Shown: one piece after another, positions 1-7,721 of the stretch
How positions within the stretch are numbered: position 1 is the stretch's first letter
Layout of the letters: every line of letters begins with the position of its first letter
DNA from: Streptomyces sp. SID3343
GTDB lineage: Bacteria > Actinomycetota > Actinomycetes > Streptomycetales > Streptomycetaceae
Length of the DNA: 50,709 bases
Assembly (NCBI RefSeq): GCF_009865215.1
Contig: NZ_WWJX01000141.1
Coordinates: forward strand, 1-50,709
Reading direction: 5' to 3'
Notes under the pieces: generated by a model
Database searches by the model: none
What the model was told of the DNA's origin: nothing
Seen by the model: the letters and a program-made list of their open reading frames with translations, nothing else
Made by a program: the position numbers and the translations under genes

Positions 1-1172
1 CTGCCACCAAGGCGACCAGTCCGACCACGCGCGTAGCTCTTCGTGCGCGCGCCGTCGTGCTGTCCCCGGTCACCATCGCCATCGTCGCCGCGCTCGTCCT
101 CGGCGCGATCATCCTCGCCGCCACCGGCGCCGACCCGATCGCCGCCTACACATCGGTGGTGACCGGCGCGTTCGGCTCCGAAGGGATCGGCGACACGCTC
201 GGCGAGGCGATCCCCATCGTCGGCCTCGCCCTCGCGCTGGCCATTCCGCTGCGCGCGGGCCTGGTCAACCTCGGCGGCGACGGCCAACTCGTCCTCGGCG
301 CCCTCGCGGCGGCCGCGGTCGGCCTGTACTCGCCCTTCCCCGACCCGATCACCGTCGTCCTCGCACTGCTCGCGGGCATGCTCGCCGGCGGACTGTGGGC
401 CGCGCTCGCCGCGCTCCTGGAAACCCGCTGCGGCGTACCGCTCCTGGTCAGCAGCCTGCTGCTCGGCTACCCCGCGATGTCGTTCGTGTCGTACGTGATC
501 CGCTTCCCGCTGCTGCAAAACGGCTCCAGCATCCCGCAGACCGAGCGGCTGCCCGACGGCGTACGGCTGCCGGAGTTCGCGGCGGGCGCGGGCGCCGGTA
601 CCGGCGTCAGCGTGGGCATCCTGTTGATCGTGCTCGCCGCCGCGATCTACGCGGTCGTCGACCACCGCACGGCGGTCGGCTACGAGGTGCGGATGACCGG
701 CCTGGGCGCGCGGTTCACCGCGTACGCCGGCGTCGACCGCGCGCGGCTGACGCTGCGGCTGATGTTCGCGTCCGGCTCGATCGCCGGTCTGGTCGGCGCG
801 ATCGCCGTGCTCGGCTTCCCGTACCGCCTGGTCGACGGCGCGCTCACCACACCCGGCTACACGTGGACCGGCCTGCTGGCCGCGCTGCTCGCCGCGGCGT
901 CGCCGATCGGCACCGTGGTCGCCGGGTTCTTCTTCAGCGCGCTCACCGTCGGCGGCTTCGGCATGGAGCAGGAGACCGCGGTACCGCAGCAGCTCACCGC
1001 CGTGCTCCAGGCCGTCATCATCCTGTTCCTCGCCGTGCGTACCGGGATCTTCCGCAAGGGCGGCCTGCTGCGCCGACGCGGCTCCACGGCGGAGGCGCAT
1101 CCACCACCGCCGCCCCTGCACACGGACGAGCTCGCGGCAACGGGCCTCGCGACCCGCGACGGAGGTAAGTGA
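1..1172 (+). CDS. BmpA-type nucleoside ABC transporter permease (5' truncated)
   Basis: Inner-membrane permease of an ABC importer of the YufP/BmpA-associated (BPD_transp_2) class, which usually imports nucleosides. The reading frame is open from base 3 of the window, so the true start lies upstream; an internal GTG at 57 is the first possible start inside the window. The product shows about eight to ten hydrophobic segments, Gly/Ala-rich helices and the family motif NLGGDGQLVLGA about 70 residues after the GTG. The C-terminal tail is proline-rich and charged. A second permease begins 4 bp after the stop, behind a GGAGGT at 1161-1166. The ATPase and lipoprotein are presumably upstream, outside the window. 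The substrate is inferred from the downstream phosphorylase and deaminase. Confidence 0.85.
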   Translation, partial: ATKATSPTTRVALRARAVVLSPVTIAIVAALVLGAIILAATGADPIAAYTSVVTGAFGSEGIGDTLGEAIPIVGLALALAIPLRAGLVNLGGDGQLVLGALAAAAVGLYSPFPDPITVVLALLAGMLAGGLWAALAALLETRCGVPLLVSSLLLGYPAMSFVSYVIRFPLLQNGSSIPQTERLPDGVRLPEFAAGAGAGTGVSVGILLIVLAAAIYAVVDHRTAVGYEVRMTGLGARFTAYAGVDRARLTLRLMFASGSIAGLVGAIAVLGFPYRLVDGALTTPGYTWTGLLAALLAAASPIGTVVAGFFFSALTVGGFGMEQETAVPQQLTAVLQAVIILFLAVRTGIFRKGGLLRRRGSTAEAHPPPPPLHTDELAATGLATRDGGK

Positions 1173-1175
1173 GAC

Positions 1176-2252
1176 ATGTCCTTCGACGCCGAGCTGATCT
1201 TCTCCGCGCTACGCGCCCTCACCCCCGTGCTCTTCGCCGCCCTGGGCGGCGCGCTGTGCGAGCGCGCGGGCGTGTTCAACGTGTCCCTCGAAGGCACCAT
1301 GCTGATCGGCTGCTTCGCCGCCGTCACCGGCAGCTGGTTCGGCGGCAGCGTCTGGATCGGCGTGATCTCGGCTGTGCTGGCCGCGATGGTGTTCTCGCTG
1401 CTGCTCGCGATCGGCGCGGTGACCCTGGGGGCCGACGCCGTGGTGCTGTGCATCGCGCTCAACCTGCTCGCGGTCGGGCTGACCGGCTTCCTGCTGCGGA
1501 CGATCTTCGGCAAGCAGGGCACGTTCGGCGACCCCGACCTCAAGGGCCTCCAGCCGGTGGACATCCCCGGCCTGAAGTCGGTGCCGTTCGTCGGCGACGC
1601 GCTGTCGGGCCACTCGCCGCTCGTGTACCTGTCGTGGGTCGCGGTCGCGGTGATCGCCGTGCTGCTCTCCCGACACCCGTGGGGTGTTCGGCTGCGCGGT
1701 GTGGGCGAGGCCCCCGAGGCCGCGCAGAGCCTGGGCGTGAGCGTGGCCCGCTACCGCTACGCCGCGATCCTGACCTCCGGCGCGCTGTGCGGCCTCGCCG
1801 GCGCGCAACTCGCGCTCGGCAACGTCACGTTGTTCTCCGAAAACATGACCGCGGGTCGCGGCTGGATCGCGGTCGTCGCGGTCATGCTCGGCCGCGCGCT
1901 GCCGGTCGGGGTGCTGCTCGCCGGGCTGCTGTTCGGCCTGGTCGAGGCGATCGGCTTCCGGCTCCAGGGCCAGGGCATGCCGCAACAGGCCGCCGACGCC
2001 GCGCCCTACGTGATGACCCTGGTCGCGCTGTTCCTGGCGACGCGCTCGCGCACCCGCAAAAAGCTCAAACCGGCGGGCGACATCTCCGGGGGCGTGCCCC
2101 GGCCGCGCCGTTTCCTCCGTAGCACCGGCGGCGTTCCCACCACCGACAGCGCCGGCACGACCGGCGGCACCGGTGCCACCGACAGCGCCGGCACGACCGG
2201 CCGCACCGGTACCACCGGCAGCACCCGTACCACCTTGGAGTCGAAGTCATGA
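1176..2252 (+). CDS. BmpA-type nucleoside ABC transporter permease, second subunit
   Basis: Partner permease (YufQ-like, 358 aa) of the preceding gene; the two are expected to form a heterodimeric membrane channel. It is strongly hydrophobic, and the N-terminal motif CERAGVFNVSLEGTM is the family's hallmark (ERAGVxNxxxEG). ATG 1176 sits 9 bp behind GGAGGT. The last ~50 residues are not membrane but a Thr/Ser/Gly tail built from in-frame tandem repeats (2134-2231), unusual for the family. The stop overlaps the next gene by 4 bp (ATGA at 2249), so translation is probably coupled. Nucleoside specificity is inferred from the context. Confidence 0.85.
   Translation: MSFDAELIFSALRALTPVLFAALGGALCERAGVFNVSLEGTMLIGCFAAVTGSWFGGSVWIGVISAVLAAMVFSLLLAIGAVTLGADAVVLCIALNLLAVGLTGFLLRTIFGKQGTFGDPDLKGLQPVDIPGLKSVPFVGDALSGHSPLVYLSWVAVAVIAVLLSRHPWGVRLRGVGEAPEAAQSLGVSVARYRYAAILTSGALCGLAGAQLALGNVTLFSENMTAGRGWIAVVAVMLGRALPVGVLLAGLLFGLVEAIGFRLQGQGMPQQAADAAPYVMTLVALFLATRSRTRKKLKPAGDISGGVPRPRRFLRSTGGVPTTDSAGTTGGTGATDSAGTTGRTGTTGSTRTTLESKS
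2134..2231. repeat. In-frame tandem repeat encoding a Thr/Gly/Ser tail
   Basis: A 24-bp unit (ACCGACAGCGCCGGCACGAC followed by CGGC) occurs twice, 36 bp apart, with shorter ACCGGYRSCACC units around it. All periods are multiples of three, so the frame is preserved. It extends the C-terminus of the second permease. Confidence 0.8.
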
Positions 2253-3016
2253 GCACCACCGAGCGTCCCGCGCTGCTGCCGATCACCAAGATCCCGAGCA
2301 GCGGTCTGCCGGCCCACGCCCTGGTCGTCGGCGACCCCGCCCGCGCGGCCCTGGTCGCGAAACGTCTCGACGACGCCCGACAAATCGGCGCGAACCGCGA
2401 GTACGTCACCTACTCCGGTACGTGGCGCGGGCTGCCCGTCGTGGTGTCCTCGCACGGTGTGGGCGGTCCCGGTGCGATCTGCCTGTTCGGCGAGCTGGCC
2501 GAGGCGGGCGTGCGTACCTTCATCCGGCTCGGCACGGCCGGTTCGATGGCTCGCGGCGTCGGCGACGGCGACCTGGTCATCGCGACCGGCGCGGTCCGCG
2601 ACGACGGCGTCACGCAGCAGTTGGTGCCGGCCGAGTTCCCGGCGTTCTCCACACCGGAGATCGTCGTCGCGCTCCAGCGCGCCGCCCGCGAGCACGCCGC
2701 ACCGCACCACCGCGGCACCGTGTGGACGCGGGCCGCGTTCATGCCCGGGGTGCTCGAACTGCCGATGCAGCCCTACCAGCGGGCCGGCGTACTCGCGATC
2801 GAGATGGAACTGTCCGCGCTCCTGGTGTTCGCCGCGCTGCACGGCCACAGCGCGGGCGGCGTGCTCGTCATCGACGGCATCGCGGCCGACGACCTCGTGG
2901 ACGAGGCCGGCAACACGACGTACGACCCGCACCGCACGGTCGTCGCCGACGGTGTCGAGCGCGGCGTCGTGGTCGCGTTGGACGCGCTGTTCGAACTGGC
3001 GAACGACGCGGCATGA
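2249..3016 (+). CDS. Nucleoside phosphorylase (uridine phosphorylase-like)
   Basis: Cytosolic enzyme of the nucleoside phosphorylase-I family (PNP_UDP_1), which cleaves a nucleoside with phosphate to free base and (deoxy)ribose-1-phosphate; 255 aa, the usual length. Visible motifs are LVVGDPARA near residue 25 (phosphate loop), SSHGVGGPGA near 70, RLGTAGSM near 97 and the ribose-binding AIEMELSALLVFA near 190, whose EME pattern resembles uridine phosphorylases and hexameric PNPs. It starts by ATGA overlap with the permease gene and overlaps the amidohydrolase in the same way. Purine, uridine or methylthioinosine are all possible substrates; the deaminase next door and mtnCD nearby make a purine or MTA-derived nucleoside attractive. 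Exact substrate is not decidable here. Confidence 0.85.
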   Translation: MSTTERPALLPITKIPSSGLPAHALVVGDPARAALVAKRLDDARQIGANREYVTYSGTWRGLPVVVSSHGVGGPGAICLFGELAEAGVRTFIRLGTAGSMARGVGDGDLVIATGAVRDDGVTQQLVPAEFPAFSTPEIVVALQRAAREHAAPHHRGTVWTRAAFMPGVLELPMQPYQRAGVLAIEMELSALLVFAALHGHSAGGVLVIDGIAADDLVDEAGNTTYDPHRTVVADGVERGVVVALDALFELANDAA

Positions 3017-4350
3017 GCGCGACACCCGTCGATCTGCTCGTCACCGGCGGCGCCGTACTCACCGCCGACGACGCCGACACGTACCTGCCCGACGGGGCGG
3101 TGGCGATCCGGGCCGGTCGGATCACGGCGATCGGCGCGGCATCGGACCTGGCCCGTCAGTACACCCCGGCGCACACGATCGATGCGACCGACTGCCTCGT
3201 GCTGCCGGGCCTGGTCAACGCGCACAGCCATCTCGCGATGAACCTGTTCCGCGGCCGGGCCGACGACGTCGACCTCCAGACGTTCCTGGAGCGCCTGGTC
3301 GCGGCCGAGAGCGCGGTGCTGACCGCCGACGTGGTGGCGAGCGCGGTACGCCTGGCGGCGGCCGAGTCGATCCGGGCCGGGGTGACCTCGGCGATGGACA
3401 TGTACTGGTTCCCCGAGGCCGGCCTCGCCGCCGCCGACGCGGCCGGATTCCGGCTGGTGACCGGGCCCACGTTCATGGACGTACCGGGCCCGCCCGACGG
3501 CCTTGACTTCGCCGAACGCCTGCGCCGCGCACCGCGGTTCCTGCGCGACGGGGGAGCGCGCTGCGTGACCCCGCACAGCACGTACACGCTCGACCCCGAC
3601 CAACTCCTCGAGGTCGCGGCCCTCGCGCGCGAACACGGCGCGCTGCTGCACATCCACGCCGCCGAGAACCCGGCCGAGGTCGAGACGGTCCACGCCCGGC
3701 ACGGCCGGCGCCCCGTCGAACTGCTGCACCACCTCGGCCTGCTCGGCCCCGAAACGCTGCTCGCGCACGCGGTCGACCTCACCGACCACGAGATCGACCT
3801 GATCGCTGCTTCGGGCGCGGGCGTCGCGCACTGCCCGGTGTCCAACCTCAAGCTCGCCTCCGGGATCGCCCGCGTGCCCGAACTGCTCGCCGCCGGCGTC
3901 CCGGTGGGGCTGGGCAGCGACGGGGCGGTCAGCGCCAACGCGCTGGAACTGTTCACCCCGATGCGCACGGCCGCGGTGCTGCACCGGGTCGGCGCGGGAG
4001 CCGACGCGACCGCAGTGGGGGCGCGGGCGGCGGTACGGATGGCCACGGTCGAGGGCGCGCGGGCGGTCGGCATCGGCGGGCTCACCGGCTCGCTTGAGCT
4101 GGGCAAGGCCGCCGACCTGATCGTGCTCGACCTCAACCGGCCGCACCTGACGCCGCGGCACGACCCGTGGTCGATGCTCGCGTACGCGGCCGGGCCCGGC
4201 GACGTGCGGGACACGGTCATCGACGGCCGGGTCGTCATGCGCGACCGCCGATTGCTTACGATCGACGAGGGCGCCGCCGTCAAGGAACTCGACGCGTTGG
4301 CCGCGGCGCTGCCGAACCCGTCCGATCGACCGAAGCGGTATCCGTCATGA
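3013..4350 (+). CDS. Amidohydrolase, MTA/SAH deaminase or TRZ/ATZ type
   Basis: A 445-aa metal-dependent hydrolase of the amidohydrolase superfamily (MtaD/TrzA/AtzB/SsnA branch) that typically deaminates aminopurines or adenosine-like nucleosides. It shows the metal-binding HxH in LVNAHSHLAMN (near residue 67), LLHIHAAEN (near 214), HCPVSNLKLASG (near 275) and the GLGSDGA metal aspartate near 300. The N- and C-terminal strands form the usual composite beta-sandwich, ending in TVIDGRVVMRD. ATG 3013 overlaps the phosphorylase stop (ATGA); the frame stays open far upstream but that part is not homologous. A deaminase plus phosphorylase would turn adenosine or methylthioadenosine into hypoxanthine and a sugar phosphate. 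Substrate is inferred. Confidence 0.85.
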   Translation: MSATPVDLLVTGGAVLTADDADTYLPDGAVAIRAGRITAIGAASDLARQYTPAHTIDATDCLVLPGLVNAHSHLAMNLFRGRADDVDLQTFLERLVAAESAVLTADVVASAVRLAAAESIRAGVTSAMDMYWFPEAGLAAADAAGFRLVTGPTFMDVPGPPDGLDFAERLRRAPRFLRDGGARCVTPHSTYTLDPDQLLEVAALAREHGALLHIHAAENPAEVETVHARHGRRPVELLHHLGLLGPETLLAHAVDLTDHEIDLIAASGAGVAHCPVSNLKLASGIARVPELLAAGVPVGLGSDGAVSANALELFTPMRTAAVLHRVGAGADATAVGARAAVRMATVEGARAVGIGGLTGSLELGKAADLIVLDLNRPHLTPRHDPWSMLAYAAGPGDVRDTVIDGRVVMRDRRLLTIDEGAAVKELDALAAALPNPSDRPKRYPS

Positions 4351-4964
4351 CCAGCCCGCCCACCCGCGGCTTCGTCGGCCGCCACACCGCCGCCGAGCGC
4401 GATCCGCGGCTGCCTCCCGGGCAGTACGACGCGCGCGCCGACTTCCCGGTGCTGTCCGCCGAGGTGACCCCCGAACTCGCGCCCGCCGACTGGACGTTGC
4501 GCGTCGACGGGCTGGTCGCCCGGCCGCGGACGTGGACCTGGGAACAGGCGCACGAGCTGCCGGCGAGCGGCTACGACGGCCCGATCCACTGCGTGACGTC
4601 GTGGTCCAAGTTGACCACCGACTTCGCCGGGATCAGCCTGGACACGTTCCTCGCGGCGGCCGGCCCGCTGCCCACCGCCACCCACGCCGTAGCCTATTCA
4701 CACACCGGCTACACGACGAACCTGGCCCTGGCCGACCTCGTCGACGGGCAAGCGTGGATCGCGTTCGACTTCGCGGGCGACCCGCTGACCCCCGCACACG
4801 GCGGCCCGGCGCGGCTGCTCGTGCCGCACCTGTACTTCTGGAAGAGCGTCAAGTGGATCGCGGGCCTGCGCCTGCTCGACCACGACGAGCCGGGGTTCTG
4901 GGAGACCAACGGCTATCACCATCGGGGGGACCCGTGGGCAGAGGAGCGGTATTCCGGTGACTGA
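4347..4964 (+). CDS. Sulfite oxidase-like molybdopterin oxidoreductase
   Basis: A 205-aa single-domain protein of the sulfite oxidase/YedY molybdopterin fold (PF00174-type). The Mo-ligating cysteine is expected in IHCVTSWSK (Cys82). Further family signatures are GLVARPRTWTW, YTTNLALADL and the C-terminal HGGPARLLVPHLYFWKS. There is no signal peptide, no heme domain and no dimerisation domain, so it is probably cytosolic and needs a separate electron partner. The flavin reductase gene overlaps its 3' end by 8 bp, so the two probably work as a pair. ATG 4347 overlaps the deaminase stop by 4 bp. Its link to nucleoside metabolism is unclear; it may simply share the transcript. Confidence 0.88.
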   Translation: MTSPPTRGFVGRHTAAERDPRLPPGQYDARADFPVLSAEVTPELAPADWTLRVDGLVARPRTWTWEQAHELPASGYDGPIHCVTSWSKLTTDFAGISLDTFLAAAGPLPTATHAVAYSHTGYTTNLALADLVDGQAWIAFDFAGDPLTPAHGGPARLLVPHLYFWKSVKWIAGLRLLDHDEPGFWETNGYHHRGDPWAEERYSGD

Positions 4965-5802
4965 GCCTGTTGTGCGACTTGCTTCGGGTGCTTCGGGTGC
5001 TTCGGGCGAGTTGGGCGCGTTGGGCGCCTTGGGCCAGGACCCGCCGTTGCCCGCCTTCGCCGCGCCCGGGCGGGCCGCGCCGAGCCTGCGGGGCAAGGTC
5101 GACTGGCAGGACGCGACGGTGGTCTCGGTGCGTCCCGAGGGTGCGCGGGCGGTGACGGTGCGGCTCGCGTTGCCGGTGTGGCACGCGCATGTGCCGGGCC
5201 AGCACTACATGTTGCGGCTGACGGCCGCCGACGGCTACACCGCGCAGCGGCACTACTCGGTGGCGTCGCCGCCCGACGACACGGGCCACATCGAGCTCAC
5301 CGTCGACCGCGTCGAGGGCGGTGGCGAGGTCTCGGGGCACCTGCACGACGTGGCTCGGCCCGGGGACACGATGGCGGTTCGCGGTCCCCTCGGCGGCTTC
5401 TTCGCGTGGCCGGGGGATCGGCCGGTGCTGCTGATCGGCGGCGGGTCGGGCATGGTGCCGCTGATGGCGATGATCCGGCATCGACGCCGACGCGGACTCG
5501 CCGTGCCGATGCGGGTGGTGGCGTGCGCGCGGACGCCCGAAGACCTGGTGTACGCGGCCGAGTTGGCGCCGCTCGCGGGCGAGCGGCACACGATCCTGTA
5601 CAGCCGTTCGGCGCCGGAAGGGTATCCGCATCCGGTCGGCCGGCTGACCGCCGCGAGCCTGGCACCGGATGCGGCCGAGGCGCTCGCGGGGGACTACGAG
5701 GTGTTCGTGTGCGGCTCGACCGGCTTCGCGGAACACGCGGGCCGCCTGCTGACCGCGGCAGGCGTACCCACGTCCCGGATCCGGGTGGAGCGCTTCGGCT
5801 GA
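4957..5802 (+). CDS. Flavin reductase of the ferredoxin-NADP reductase family
   Basis: A 281-aa FAD/NAD(P)H oxidoreductase, the likely electron donor of the adjacent sulfite-oxidase-like enzyme. The FAD-binding barrel carries RHYSVASPP (Arg98-Ser101) and the NAD-binding half carries GGGSGMVPLMAMIRH and the late VFVCGSTGF. The start is GTG 4957, overlapping the previous gene by 8 bp. Residues 9-27 are a low-complexity Ala-Ser-Gly/Leu-Gly-Ala stretch coded by 9-bp DNA repeats (4981-5034), so the enzyme proper begins near residue 40. No 2Fe-2S domain is visible. It converges on mtnC with only 35 bp between the stops. Confidence 0.87.
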   Translation: MTEPVVRLASGASGASGELGALGALGQDPPLPAFAAPGRAAPSLRGKVDWQDATVVSVRPEGARAVTVRLALPVWHAHVPGQHYMLRLTAADGYTAQRHYSVASPPDDTGHIELTVDRVEGGGEVSGHLHDVARPGDTMAVRGPLGGFFAWPGDRPVLLIGGGSGMVPLMAMIRHRRRRGLAVPMRVVACARTPEDLVYAAELAPLAGERHTILYSRSAPEGYPHPVGRLTAASLAPDAAEALAGDYEVFVCGSTGFAEHAGRLLTAAGVPTSRIRVERFG

Positions 5803-5837
5803 CGTGTGGGGCCGTCGGGGTGTTGGCCCGTTCGGCT

Positions 5838-6593
5838 TCAGGCGACGGTCGGGCGCTCGCCGGTGAGGTCCACGCGGGCGAACGAGTCGGTCTCCGGGTG
5901 GTCCCCGACGCCCTTGGCGTAGTACGGCTCGCCGGGTCGGCGTACCCCGATCGTCCACCAGCCGGCCGCGCGCGCCGCGTCCAACTCCTCGACCAGGTCG
6001 GAGAGGAAGACCAACCCCTCCGGCTTCGCCGCCTCGCCGAGCTGCTCGCCGATCTGCTCGGCGATCGAACGATAGGACTCGGCGACCCGCTTCGGCCCGG
6101 CGTTCTCGGTGTCGAAGTGCCCACTGAACAACGGCAACAACGACCCCTCGGGCGAACTGCCGAACCACGCGCGCTGTGCGGCGACCGACCCCGACGAGAA
6201 GATGAACAGCGGGTGCCCGGCCGCGTGCCACCCGCGCAGCGCCGGGATCGCGTCGGGGTAGAAGTGCGACGTCAGGTCACCGGAGGCGAACCCCTCCGCC
6301 CAGATCAGCCCTTGCAGCGCCTTGAGCGGGGTGACCTTCTCGTCGCGGTCGAGCCAGCCGTTGAGCGCCTCGTCGATCCGCTTCGCGTCGGCGTCGGGTT
6401 CGCCGATCAACTCCCGGACACCGGTGATCGCCCGAGCGACCTCCGGCTCGTCGGCCCGTTCGTCCAGCCAACGGCGGAAGTGCTCGCGGGAGTAGGGATA
6501 GAGCTGCTCGGTGATGAAACCGGTGGCGCTGGTGGTGCCTTCGATGTCGACGACGATCGTCAGCGGCGGCGCCGCCATGGTGCGGTTGCTCAC
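5838..6593 (-). CDS. mtnC: Enolase-phosphatase E1 (acireductone synthase)
   Basis: A 251-aa HAD-superfamily enzyme of the methionine salvage pathway that enolises and dephosphorylates 2,3-diketo-5-methylthiopentyl-1-phosphate to acireductone. The HAD motif I is [10 protein letters not shown] (catalytic Asp near residue 16), motif II is [11 protein letters not shown], and [18 protein letters not shown] is the C-terminal acid/lysine region. Length matches the family. The start is GTG 6593, overlapping the mtnD stop by 4 bp (GTGA); ATG 6578 is an alternative. It is cotranscribed with mtnD. The mtnB dehydratase that often sits with these genes in Streptomyces is not next to them here. Confidence 0.95.
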   Translation of the reverse strand: MSNRTMAAPPLTIVVDIEGTTSATGFITEQLYPYSREHFRRWLDERADEPEVARAITGVRELIGEPDADAKRIDEALNGWLDRDEKVTPLKALQGLIWAEGFASGDLTSHFYPDAIPALRGWHAAGHPLFIFSSGSVAAQRAWFGSSPEGSLLPLFSGHFDTENAGPKRVAESYRSIAEQIGEQLGEAAKPEGLVFLSDLVEELDAARAAGWWTIGVRRPGEPYYAKGVGDHPETDSFARVDLTGERPTVA

Positions 6594-7171
6594 GCGGCGT
6601 ACCCGGCCCAGATCTCGTCGAAGTCCGGGAAGCGCGACGAGATCGGGTCACCGGTGAAGTCGCCGACCCAGCCGTCCTCGTCGTGGAAGAACCGGATCGC
6701 GGCCACCGACGGGTCCTTGCCCATGTCGAACCAGTGCGTGATGCCCTTGGGCACGGACAGCAGATCGCCCGCCTCGCACAGCACGGCGTGCACGCGGCCG
6801 TCGATGTGCAGGTAGAAGATCCCGGCCCCCTCGACGAAGAAACGCACCTCGTCGTCGTCGTGCGTGTGCTCGGTCAGGAACTTCGCCCGCGCCCCGGCGG
6901 CCTTGGCCGGCCACTCGGGGTCGTCGGAGGGCTGAAGCCGAATGACATCCACGAGGATGTATCCCTCGGCAGCGGTGATCCGATCCACCTCGGTGCGATA
7001 GGCGGCGATCACCTGGTCCTGCGAAGCCCCATCAGGCAACTCCGCGTCAGCGGTCCACCGCTCGTACCGCACCCCGATCGGCGCCAGCCCGGCCGCGATC
7101 TCCCCGGGCTCACTCGTCCGCACAATCGGTTCGGCGGCATCATCCTCGGCCCACACGGTCAGCAGGGACAC
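6590..7171 (-). CDS. mtnD: Acireductone dioxygenase
   Basis: A 193-aa cupin dioxygenase acting directly after MtnC: it cleaves acireductone with O2 to formate and 2-keto-4-methylthiobutyrate (Fe form), the precursor of methionine. The metal ligands are visible as [12 protein letters not shown] (His102, His104, Glu108) and His146 in [11 protein letters not shown]. The start is GTG 7171 with AAGGAG 7 bp upstream on the minus strand. It is the first gene of the mtnD-mtnC pair; the gap upstream (7172-7721) contains a gene remnant and a divergent promoter. Confidence 0.95.
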   Translation of the reverse strand: MSLLTVWAEDDAAEPIVRTSEPGEIAAGLAPIGVRYERWTADAELPDGASQDQVIAAYRTEVDRITAAEGYILVDVIRLQPSDDPEWPAKAAGARAKFLTEHTHDDDEVRFFVEGAGIFYLHIDGRVHAVLCEAGDLLSVPKGITHWFDMGKDPSVAAIRFFHDEDGWVGDFTGDPISSRFPDFDEIWAGYAA

Positions 7172-7238
7172 GACTCACTCCTTCATCACACCGGCACGAT
7201 CGGCAAACAGGACCCGCCCCTGCAAACCACACCCAAAA

Positions 7239-7517
7239 CTACCGCTTCACCCCTACCCCCCGGGACGGGGGAGGGCCACCGTAAAGTCCACCCACAGCCC
7301 CGGTCGCCCAGGCCACCCCTCGGCGCCGACAACCCGCCGCGCGTCCGTCGAAGCGGCCCTCTCGCATCCGGACCCGGGCCGGCGCCTGGACCAGGACTCC
7401 CGGCGGGGTGTCCTTGACGACGACAGCCGTGGCGCCCGCCTCCATCGCCGGGTGTGGGGAGCCGGCGCGGCCGAAGGTGGTCGGGGCCACCACACGGCAG
7501 TCGGGCACCGTCACCAC
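7239..7517 (-). pseudogene. Remnant of a hexapeptide-repeat acyltransferase C-terminus
   Basis: The minus-strand frame encodes GATAVVVKDTPPGVLVQAPA followed by RVR. This matches the closing coil of left-handed beta-helix acyltransferases (GAGAVVVKDVPPGxxVxGxPARVVR in serine or sialic-acid O-acetyltransferases). Only this tail is recognisable; a stop lies four codons upstream of the first GTG, and what follows is not family-like. It is best read as a gene relic between mtnD and the aryl-CoA operon. The match is by motif recall only, so confidence is limited. Confidence 0.4.
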
Positions 7518-7651
7518 CCCACAGTGTCATCGACGTCGACTCGGCGATGAGATGACGTGTGTCGGGCCGGGCCCGTCAGTTCGGATACCGCCCGGTGGCC
7601 GCCCGTTTGCGTCGTTCCGGACACGGCTTCGAAAACAGGTATCGCGTAACA

Positions 7652-7679
7652 TTGACTGCCGTCAGGATTGGTAGATACT
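7652..7679 (+). promoter_or_regulatory. Candidate promoter of the aryl-CoA/gentisate operon
   Basis: TTGACT at 7652-7657 and GATACT at 7674-7679 are separated by 16 bp; TAGATA at 7672 is an alternative -10. The surroundings are conspicuously AT-richer than the genes. A transcript starting near 7686 would give a short leader with AGGATGAGG before ATG 7722. Confidence 0.45.
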
Positions 7680-7721
7680 TGGGCTCACACTCCCGCTGAC
7701 ACCAGGATGAGGTGCACGCCC

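Noticed and set aside
2173-3012. Upstream extension of the amidohydrolase frame
   Set aside because: The family N-terminus starts at ATG 3013; the extension is Arg/Pro-rich and overlaps the phosphorylase.
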